Below are positions 1 to 5,119 of a stretch of DNA of 7,914 nt, in pieces. Below the pieces are notes generated by a model that ran no database searches, was not told the DNA's origin, and saw only the letters and a list, made by a program, of their open reading frames with translations. Made by a program: the position numbers and the translations under genes. The DNA is from JBDSGC01 sp046594105 (GTDB lineage: Bacteria; Acidobacteriota; Thermoanaerobaculia; Gp7-AA8), in contig JBKJQB010000318.1 of the NCBI GenBank assembly GCA_046594105.1, forward strand, positions 1-7,914. Reading direction: 5' to 3'. Numbering within the stretch: the stretch's first letter is position 1; each line of letters begins with the position of its first letter.

Positions 1-13
1 GATCTTTGCCAGT

Positions 14-19
14 TAAGAT
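14..19 (+). promoter_or_regulatory. Possible -10 hexamer of the clpB promoter
   Basis: The hexamer TAAGAT matches the sigma-70 -10 consensus TATAAT at four of six positions and lies 33 bp before the clpB start codon. A -35 element at normal spacing would fall outside the left edge of the window, so only half of the promoter can be judged. Transcription would start near position 26, inside the inverted repeat at 19-39. That is a layout in which a bound repressor could block RNA polymerase. The assignment rests on position and hexamer match only. Confidence 0.35.
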
Positions 20-39
20 ATGAGTGTGATTGACTCAAG
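19..39 (+). promoter_or_regulatory. HAIR-type operator for the heat-shock repressor HspR
   Basis: The sequence reads TATGAGT, seven bases, then ACTCAAG. The described HAIR element (HspR-associated inverted repeat) is CTTGAGT-N7-ACTCAAG. The right half-site is a perfect match, the left half matches at five of seven positions, and the seven-base spacer is exact. The core TGAGT-N7-ACTCA is a perfect inverted repeat. It lies 13 bp before the clpB start, overlaps the predicted transcription start and reaches the edge of the ribosome binding site. HspR, a MerR-family repressor, controls clpB and dnaK operons in Streptomyces and mycobacteria, so site, spacing and target gene agree. The hspR gene itself is not in the window. 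Confidence 0.72.
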
Positions 40-45
40 GTGAGG
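39..45 (+). promoter_or_regulatory. Ribosome binding site of clpB
   Basis: GGTGAGG is a purine-rich Shine-Dalgarno sequence ending seven bases before the ATG at 53. This spacing supports that ATG as the clpB start. The first base is shared with the right half of the HAIR-like operator. Confidence 0.8.
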
Positions 46-52
46 TAAAGCC

Positions 53-2674
53 ATGAACTTTAACAAACTTACGGTGAAGGCCCAGGAAGCGGTCTCCGAG
101 GCTCAGAACCTCGCGCGGGGAGCCGGCAATCCCGAGGCGACCCCCGAGCATCTCCTCATTGCGCTCCTCCGGCAGGACGGCGGAATCGTCACTCCTATCC
201 TGAACAAGCTGGGGGCAAACCCCGGCGTCGTCGAAGCGGAAGTCGCCGCCGAGGTCGGGAAATTCTCGAAGGTGGGAGGTGCGTCGGCGGAGCCGTTGAT
301 CGGCAACTCCCTGCGGAAGGTCTTTGATGCCGCGTTCAAGTCGGCGGAAGACTTCAAGGACGAATATGTCTCCACCGAGCACTTTCTGATCGGGCTGACG
401 GAGGTCAAGGAGGCGACGGCGTCGCGAGTCCTCGGAAGGCATGGCATCACGCGCGACTCGGTGCTGAAGTCGCTGCAGTCGGTGCGCGGTACCCAGCGGG
501 TCACCGATCAGAATCCGGAGGACAAGTATCAGGCGCTGGAGCGCTACGCCCGCGACCTGACGCAGCTGGCGCGGCGCGGGAAACTCGATCCGGTCATCGG
601 ACGGGACGAGGAGATCCGGCGGGTGATCCAGGTGCTCTCGCGGCGGACCAAGAATAACCCGGTGCTGATCGGTGAACCGGGCGTTGGCAAGACTGCGATC
701 GTGGAAGGGCTGGCGCGGCGGATCATCGAAGGTGATGTGCCCGAGGGCCTCAAGAACAAGCGCGTGGTGTCGCTCGACCTCGGCGCCATGATCGCCGGAG
801 CGAAATATCGCGGCGAGTTCGAGGACCGGCTCAAGGCGGTGATCAAGGAAGTCGAGGAGAGCGACGGCAGCGTCATCCTCTTCATCGACGAGCTGCACAC
901 GCTGGTCGGAGCGGGCGCGGCGGAAGGGGCGATGGATGCCTCCAACCTCCTCAAGCCGGCGCTGGCGCGCGGAGAGCTGCGCGCAGTCGGCGCGACCACG
1001 CTCAACGAGTACCAGAAGTACATCGAGAAGGATTCCGCTCTGGAGCGCCGCTTCCAGCCGGTCTTCGTGGGCGAGCCGACGGTGGAAGACACCATCGCCA
1101 TCCTGCGCGGGTTGAAGGAGCGCTACGAAGTCCATCACGGCGTGAAGATCCAGGACTCCGCCATCGTCGCCGCTGCCACACTGTCGCATCGCTACATCAG
1201 CGATCGATTTCTGCCGGACAAGGCCATCGACCTCATCGACGAGGCAGCCTCGCGATTGCGCATCGAGCTCACCTCCATGCCGCAGGAGATCGACGAGCTG
1301 CAGCGCCGCATGACCCAGCTGCAGATCGAGAAGCAGGCGCTGGCGCGCGAGGAAAATGCGATGGCCCGCGACCGGCTGGCGGTGATCGAAACGGAGATTG
1401 GCAGTCTGCAGGAGAAGATCTCCGGCCTGCGCGCGCAGTGGGAAAGCGAGAAGGGCGTGATCACCACGATCACCGATCTGAAGAAGAAGGTGGAGAGTAC
1501 GCGCGAGGATGCCGGTCGCGCCGAGCGGGAGGGCGACCTCAGTCGCGCCGCCGAGCTCCGTTACGGCACCATGCCGCAGCTCAACACCGACATCGAGGCG
1601 GCCACCGCGAAGCTCGTGGAGATGCAGAAGGGAGGAGCTCTTCTGCGGGAAGAGGTGACCGACGAAGACATCGCCGAGATCGTCTCCAAGTGGACCGGAG
1701 TCCCTGTCACCAGGATGCTCGAGTCGGAGCTGCAGAAGCTGGTGACGATGGAAGACCATCTCAAGCTTCGCGTCATCGGTCAGGAAGAGGCCATCACCGC
1801 CGTCTCCAACGCGGTGCGCCGCTCAAGGGCGGGCCTGAAGGATCCCACCCGCCCGATCGGCTCGTTCATCTTCATGGGTCCCACCGGGGTGGGAAAGACC
1901 GAGCTGGCCCGCGCGCTGGCTGGATTTCTCTTCGACGACGACAACGCCATGGTGCGCATCGACATGTCGGAGTACATGGAGCGGCACGCGGTGGCCCGGC
2001 TGATCGGCGCGCCTCCCGGGTACGTGGGCTACGAAGAGGGCGGCCAGCTCACCGAGGCCATCCGCCGGCGTCCGTATGCGGTGGTGCTTTTCGACGAGAT
2101 CGAGAAAGCCCATCCGGAGGTCTTCAACATCATGCTCCAGGTTCTGGACGACGGCCGGCTCACCGATTCCAAGGGGCGGGTGGTGGATTTCAAGAACACC
2201 GTGATCATTATGACCTCGAACGTCGGGGCGCAGTTCATCTTCGATTACCAGAAGTCCGCGCAATCGCCGGCGCAGGAAGAGCAGATGCGCAGGAAGGTCG
2301 ACGAGCAGCTCCACGCGCAGTTCCGTCCGGAGTTCCTCAACCGCATCGACGACGTGATCATCTTCCACGCCCTCGATCTCGCCCACATCAAGCGGATCAT
2401 CGAGATCCAGCTGCGCGGCCTGGCCAGACTGATCGGAGATCGCGGCCTGAATCTGGAGATCAGCGAAGGGGCGAAGGACTTCATTGCCCGCGAGGGGTAC
2501 GACCCTGCGTTCGGAGCGCGCCCGCTCAAACGGGCCCTGCAGAAACTGATCGTCGATCCGCTGGCCATCCGGCTGCTGGAGGGCACGTTCAAGACGGGGG
2601 ATACGGTGTTCGTAAATTTCAGCGAGGGCAAGATCGCTCTGGCGCTGCAGCCAGAGGCCGGCACAGTGAACTAG
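53..2674 (+). CDS. clpB: ATP-dependent protein disaggregase ClpB (Hsp104 family)
   Basis: ClpB is a cytoplasmic hexameric AAA+ chaperone that works with DnaK, DnaJ and GrpE to pull polypeptides out of aggregates after heat or other stress. The 873-residue product has the full family layout. The Clp N domain is about residues 1-145. The first AAA+ module has Walker A GEPGVGKT (207-214), pore loop KYRGEFE (251-257), Walker B ILFIDE (275-280) and an ERRF arginine-finger region (331-334). A coiled-coil M domain at about 408-530 separates ClpB from ClpA and ClpC. The second module has Walker A GPTGVGKT (609-616), pore loop GYVGY (656-660), Walker B VVLFDE (677-682), sensor 1 TSN (721-723) and sensor 2 GARPLKRA (821-828). 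No IGF/L-type ClpP-docking loop was noticed. The ATG follows a good ribosome binding site and a HAIR-like operator, so HspR-type heat-shock repression is likely. The gene is intact and convergent with asnB. Confidence 0.99.
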   Translation: MNFNKLTVKAQEAVSEAQNLARGAGNPEATPEHLLIALLRQDGGIVTPILNKLGANPGVVEAEVAAEVGKFSKVGGASAEPLIGNSLRKVFDAAFKSAEDFKDEYVSTEHFLIGLTEVKEATASRVLGRHGITRDSVLKSLQSVRGTQRVTDQNPEDKYQALERYARDLTQLARRGKLDPVIGRDEEIRRVIQVLSRRTKNNPVLIGEPGVGKTAIVEGLARRIIEGDVPEGLKNKRVVSLDLGAMIAGAKYRGEFEDRLKAVIKEVEESDGSVILFIDELHTLVGAGAAEGAMDASNLLKPALARGELRAVGATTLNEYQKYIEKDSALERRFQPVFVGEPTVEDTIAILRGLKERYEVHHGVKIQDSAIVAAATLSHRYISDRFLPDKAIDLIDEAASRLRIELTSMPQEIDELQRRMTQLQIEKQALAREENAMARDRLAVIETEIGSLQEKISGLRAQWESEKGVITTITDLKKKVESTREDAGRAEREGDLSRAAELRYGTMPQLNTDIEAATAKLVEMQKGGALLREEVTDEDIAEIVSKWTGVPVTRMLESELQKLVTMEDHLKLRVIGQEEAITAVSNAVRRSRAGLKDPTRPIGSFIFMGPTGVGKTELARALAGFLFDDDNAMVRIDMSEYMERHAVARLIGAPPGYVGYEEGGQLTEAIRRRPYAVVLFDEIEKAHPEVFNIMLQVLDDGRLTDSKGRVVDFKNTVIIMTSNVGAQFIFDYQKSAQSPAQEEQMRRKVDEQLHAQFRPEFLNRIDDVIIFHALDLAHIKRIIEIQLRGLARLIGDRGLNLEISEGAKDFIAREGYDPAFGARPLKRALQKLIVDPLAIRLLEGTFKTGDTVFVNFSEGKIALALQPEAGTVN

Positions 2675-2730
2675 CGGAGGCGTGCGCGCGAACGCTACCA
2701 ACCGTCATCCTGAGTTCGGGCGCAGCGATT

Positions 2731-2757
2731 GATGGAGAGAAACGGGACCTCTCCATC
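2731..2757. repeat. Perfect 9-bp hairpin 3' of clpB
   Basis: GATGGAGAG (2731-2739) and CTCTCCATC (2749-2757) are perfect reverse complements with a nine-base loop. The hairpin begins 56 bp after the clpB stop codon. There is no following T-tract, so it is not a classical intrinsic terminator, although it could protect or define an mRNA 3' end. The DNA just before it (2702-2713, CCGTCATCCTGA) resembles dispersed GTCATCCTGAG-type repeats seen in several GC-rich phyla. That resemblance is from memory and not tested. The right arm overlaps the outer edge of the REP-like doublet that follows. Confidence 0.6.
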
Positions 2758-2893
2758 GAGTGTCCTTCTCCCCGCACACGGGGAGAAGGTCCGCGAAGCG
2801 GGGATGAGGGGTCCTGCTTGGTCGAGTGAGCTCCCCTCATCCGCCTTCGGCACCTTCTCCCCGTGCGCGGGGAGAAGGACTCTCGATGAGAAG
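2749..2893. repeat. REP-like doublet: two long hairpin units in inverted orientation
   Basis: Two copies of one repeat unit face each other. Unit 1 (about 2749-2811, plus strand) contains a perfect 11-bp hairpin, CCTTCTCCCCG with loop CACA (2764-2789), then a small CCGC-GAA-GCGG hairpin (2791-2801), then GATGAGGGG. Unit 2 (about 2833-2893, minus orientation) carries the same 11-bp stem with loop TGCG (2853-2878), a related short stem, and the matching CCCCTCAT. Outer flanks are also related around ATCGAG (2755-2760) and CTCGAT (2882-2887). The spacer between units is about 21 bp. This is the architecture of REP doublets or REPINs. Lying between convergent genes, it may act as a two-way transcription barrier or mRNA 3'-end stabiliser. 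No T-tract follows the stems. No transposase is visible. Confidence 0.85.
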
Positions 2894-3071
2894 CGCACGG
2901 CCTTCGACGGGTTCTTAGGAGCCGTCTTCGCAGCTTCTACTGAACCTCTGTCGCGATGCTGGGGAAAGGCGGCCAGCTCGTGTCCTCTGCAATCAAAAGC
3001 GCCCGAGTGGACGCAGTTGCGGCGAAAATGGTGGCGGACGCTTTGCGAACCACGCCGCCGGCCGTGCCGGC
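2894..3071. other. Non-coding remainder of the clpB-asnB gap
   Basis: These 178 bp lie between the REP-like doublet and the asnB stop codon. I see no ribosome binding site followed by a convincing reading frame, no RNA gene and no clear protein remnant. A short GCCGG-N5-CCGGC stem (3057-3071) abuts the asnB stop but lacks a T-tract. With the repeats, this completes the 397-bp gap between the two convergent genes. Confidence 0.5.
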
Positions 3072-4889
3072 CTACCAGTGTCCGCGCTCGCTGCCGAACA
3101 TCACTTCGTACACCTTGCGCGCCCAGCTTCGCTTCCCGAATTCGATCCGGCCGCTGCCGTCCTGACTGAGCCACTGGCGAATGGGCAGCGTGAATCCTGT
3201 CTTTCGCCGATTGAGCACCTCGGGTGGCAGCGGCGGCCGCGCCGCGCGGGCCAGCAACTGCTTGCCGCGCTCCCGGCGATGGACCAGCGCGGGCGCCACT
3301 CTTCGCAGCAGATGCGCATCCACCAGCGGCACCCGCACTTCCAGGGAATGCGCCATGCTGGCCCAGTCCATGTCGCGAAGCAGCTGATTGCGCAGATAGA
3401 GCGAGGACTCCAGCGCGGACACGCGCGCGAACGGATTGCCGGGATCGGGCGTGATCGTCTCCTCGATCAGCGAGAGCAGGTCGAGGCGCCGGATCCCTTC
3501 GCTGGCCACCTCGGCGCCCAGCAGATCCGGCAGCTCGCCAGCGAGAAAACGTCCTCGCTTGACCAGGTAGGCGCCGGCGTAGCTCGACCCGTAGCGGACG
3601 ATCTCGCCCATCTTCGGGCTGATGTGGTGGCTCCGCTTTGCCAGCGCCGCGTTGAGGCGATGCACCCCGTTGCCGAGGCCGGGGATGCGCGACAGCAGCG
3701 AGGTGACCGGCATCCAGCGGGGGATGTCTCGAAACGAGGTGTAGCCGCCGAACAGCTCGTCGCCTCCCGTTCCCGACATGGCCACCTTCAGGCCGGAGTG
3801 GGCCGCCGCTCTGCTGATGAAGTAGCTGTTCAGGCCATCGACCGAGGGCTGGTCCATGGCCTGAAAGATGCGCGGCATTTCGTGTTTGAAATCGGCGAGC
3901 GACAGCTCCTGGATGCTGTGGCGCACGCCGTACTGCTGCGCCACCATCGAAGCCAGCGGCGCCTCGTCGTTGATGCGGCCGCGATACTCCTCGAAGCGCA
4001 GGGTGATGGTCTGCAGGTCCGCAGCGCCGTTCTCGCGCGCGAGGGCGACCACTGCGGTGGAGTCGATGCCGGCAGACAGGAATGCTCCAACCGGAACGTC
4101 CGAGACGAGGTGGTATCGCACCGAGTCGAGGACCGCATCGTGAACGATCGCGGCGCGCGCTTCCTCACTCATCGGACTGACCGCATCCACGGCCGCGCGC
4201 AGCGTGCCGGCGATGGAAAAATACTCCACGGGCTCATGGATCCCATTCCCATCGACGTAAACAAATGATCCCGCGGGAAGGGCGCGGATGGCCCGGTACA
4301 TGGTGAACGGCTCGGGCACGGTGCCGCGCAGGAAGAATCCCGCCGCGCCCGCCGAGTCGAATTGCCTGCTCACTCCGCCGCCGGCGATCAGCGCCTGGAC
4401 CTGCGACGCGAAGCGCAGCGACGACCCCTCGCCGGTGTAGTAGAGAGGCTTGATTCCGTACGGATCGCGCGCCAGAAACAAGCGACGCCGCGCGCCGTCC
4501 CAGATGGCGAAGGCGAACATGCCGCGAAGGTCGTCCAGCATGCGCTCCTGCTTTTCATCGAAAAGCTGCAGCAACACCTCGGTGTCCGATTCCGAGGAAA
4601 ATTTGCGGCCGCGCGATTCGAGGTCCGTGCGCAACTCGCGGTAGTTGTAGATTTCGCCATTGAAGGTGATCACCAGTGAGCCGAACCGCATCGGCTGCGC
4701 GCCGCCGGGCGAAAGATCGATGATGGCCAGCCGCCGGTGGCCAAATCCCACGCGGCCATCATCTGAGAACCAGGCATCGCCGGCATCCGGTCCGCGGCTG
4801 TGCATGGACTCGCGCGTGGCAAGAATCTCCTGGCGATCGACCGGCGGAGTTGCAGGCCCGAACGCGAACATTCCATTGATGCCGCACAT
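3072..4889 (-). CDS. asnB: Asparagine synthetase, glutamine-hydrolysing (AsnB family)
   Basis: AsnB enzymes use glutamine and ATP to amidate aspartate to asparagine in the cytoplasm. The 605-residue protein has both domains. The N-terminal class II glutaminase has nucleophile Cys2 (MCGINGMF), RGPD (32-35), GHRRLAIIDLS (50-60), FNGEIYNY (76-83) and SDTEVLL (101-107). The C-terminal ATP-pyrophosphatase synthetase domain has the PP-loop SAGIDS (272-277), SGTGGDELFGGY (372-383), RNQLLRDMDWASMAHSLEVRVPLVD (500-524, key residues Arg505, Asp506, Asp508, Glu517, Arg519) and KTGFTLPIRQW (563-573). The PP-loop has Ala for the more usual second Gly, a substitution I believe occurs in many AsnB-like proteins. 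ATG is fixed as the start because Cys must be residue 2. The gene stands alone, so paralogues that amidate a sugar, peptide or natural product cannot be excluded. It has no visible Shine-Dalgarno and a -10-like hexamer directly upstream. Confidence 0.93.
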   Translation of the reverse strand: MCGINGMFAFGPATPPVDRQEILATRESMHSRGPDAGDAWFSDDGRVGFGHRRLAIIDLSPGGAQPMRFGSLVITFNGEIYNYRELRTDLESRGRKFSSESDTEVLLQLFDEKQERMLDDLRGMFAFAIWDGARRRLFLARDPYGIKPLYYTGEGSSLRFASQVQALIAGGGVSRQFDSAGAAGFFLRGTVPEPFTMYRAIRALPAGSFVYVDGNGIHEPVEYFSIAGTLRAAVDAVSPMSEEARAAIVHDAVLDSVRYHLVSDVPVGAFLSAGIDSTAVVALARENGAADLQTITLRFEEYRGRINDEAPLASMVAQQYGVRHSIQELSLADFKHEMPRIFQAMDQPSVDGLNSYFISRAAAHSGLKVAMSGTGGDELFGGYTSFRDIPRWMPVTSLLSRIPGLGNGVHRLNAALAKRSHHISPKMGEIVRYGSSYAGAYLVKRGRFLAGELPDLLGAEVASEGIRRLDLLSLIEETITPDPGNPFARVSALESSLYLRNQLLRDMDWASMAHSLEVRVPLVDAHLLRRVAPALVHRRERGKQLLARAARPPLPPEVLNRRKTGFTLPIRQWLSQDGSGRIEFGKRSWARKVYEVMFGSERGHW

Positions 4890-4897
4890 GCGCCGCG

Positions 4898-4903
4898 AGT
4901 ATA
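4898..4903 (-). promoter_or_regulatory. Possible -10 element of a leaderless asnB promoter
   Basis: On the minus strand TATACT (five of six to TATAAT) ends eight bases before the asnB ATG, so transcription would start at or within a base or two of the start codon. There is no Shine-Dalgarno in the bases between; the only AAAGG stretch is about 20 nt upstream. No good -35 hexamer is present at 15-18 bp spacing, because that position falls in the GCCGGC repeat. TANNNT motifs just before start codons are known for leaderless genes in several phyla. Confidence 0.5.
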
Positions 4904-4910
4904 CGGGCGC

Positions 4911-5028
4911 CGCCTTTCGTAGCGCCGGCGTCCTGCCGGCCGGTGCATCGGCTTCCAGCCGGTGCTACTCGGCGAGCGCACGCCGGCAAGATGCCGGCGG
5001 ACCGGCCGGCAAGGATGCCGGCGTTACG
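4911..5028. repeat. GCCGGC palindrome cluster between asnB and the peptidase
   Basis: A left arm (4918-4943, starting CGTAGCGCCGGCGTCC) and a right arm (5002-5028, ending GATGCCGGCGTTACG) are imperfect inverted repeats of 26-27 bp with only a few differences. Each arm also folds on itself through paired GCCGGC blocks. A further copy, GCCGGCAAGATGCCGGCG (4982-4999), lies directly before the right arm as a direct repeat. The middle holds a CGGCT-TCC-AGCCG hairpin (4949-4961) and a repeated CCGGTGC. The left outer flank, read on the minus strand, is GGCGCTACGAAAGGCG, nearly the same as the 12-bp tandem unit at the right edge. This looks like a dispersed palindromic element, possibly MITE-like. 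No transposase is visible. Confidence 0.8.
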
Positions 5029-5068
5029 AGAGGCGTTACGAGAGGCGCTACGAGAGGCGCTACGAGAG
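5021..5068. repeat. Four tandem copies of a 12-bp repeat, GCGYTACGAGAG
   Basis: Four head-to-tail 12-bp units run without interruption: two of GCGTTACGAGAG (5021-5032, 5033-5044), then two of GCGCTACGAGAG (5045-5056, 5057-5068). A degenerate GTTGCGAG follows at 5069-5076. The first unit starts inside the right arm of the GCCGGC palindrome, so the array looks like an expansion of that element's outer end. It stops 15 bp before the -10-like hexamer of the peptidase gene and therefore covers the -35 region. Confidence 0.92.
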
Positions 5069-5083
5069 GTTGCGAGGCGCGAC

Positions 5084-5089
5084 TAGAAT
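5084..5089 (+). promoter_or_regulatory. Possible -10 hexamer of the peptidase promoter
   Basis: TAGAAT matches TATAAT at five of six positions and would place the transcript start near 5096, giving a leader of about 24 bases that includes the Shine-Dalgarno. No convincing -35 hexamer is seen at 16-18 bp spacing; that position lies in the last 12-bp tandem unit. Confidence 0.45.
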
Positions 5090-5106
5090 GCACCCCTCGT
5101 GGTTTC

Positions 5107-5112
5107 AGGAGG
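5107..5112 (+). promoter_or_regulatory. Shine-Dalgarno deciding the peptidase start
   Basis: AGGAGG is a consensus Shine-Dalgarno seven bases before the ATG at 5120. It selects this ATG over the in-frame GTG at 5099, which has no such site and would add seven residues ahead of the signal peptide. Confidence 0.85.
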
Positions 5113-5119
5113 CAGATCG

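Noticed and set aside
19..39. CIRCE (HrcA) operator upstream of clpB
   Set aside because: CIRCE is TTAGCACTC-N9-GAGTGCTAA. Here the half-sites are in the order GAGT then ACTC with a 7-bp spacer, which fits HAIR and not CIRCE.
35..1759. A 574-codon open frame on the minus strand inside clpB
   Set aside because: It is fully antisense to an unmistakable ClpB frame. Long antisense frames are expected in GC-rich genes with biased third positions, and the translation is low-complexity Arg/Leu/Asp-rich with no recognisable domain.
3057..3071. GCCGG-N5-CCGGC stem next to the asnB stop as an intrinsic terminator
   Set aside because: The stem is only five base pairs and there is no T-tract on either strand. 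In DNA this GC-rich it is easily a chance match.
2956..3165. A 69-codon plus-strand frame in the clpB-asnB gap, whose first 40 residues look protein-like
   Set aside because: There is no Shine-Dalgarno, the frame runs 94 bp into the 3' end of asnB, and the translation beyond 3072 is antisense AsnB. I could not support it as a gene.
3078..4268. A 396-codon plus-strand frame opposite asnB
   Set aside because: It is a shadow of the AsnB synthetase domain, with no domain in its translation and no upstream ribosome binding site.
5021..5068. CRISPR array or coding repeat in the 12-bp tandem units
   Set aside because: The units are contiguous with no spacers, far shorter than CRISPR repeats, and lie in a promoter gap. 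Open frames through them exist only because the period is a multiple of three.
5099..5119. GTG start seven codons upstream for the peptidase
   Set aside because: It has no Shine-Dalgarno and would place the AGGAGG inside the coding region. The ATG at 5120 begins a standard signal peptide.
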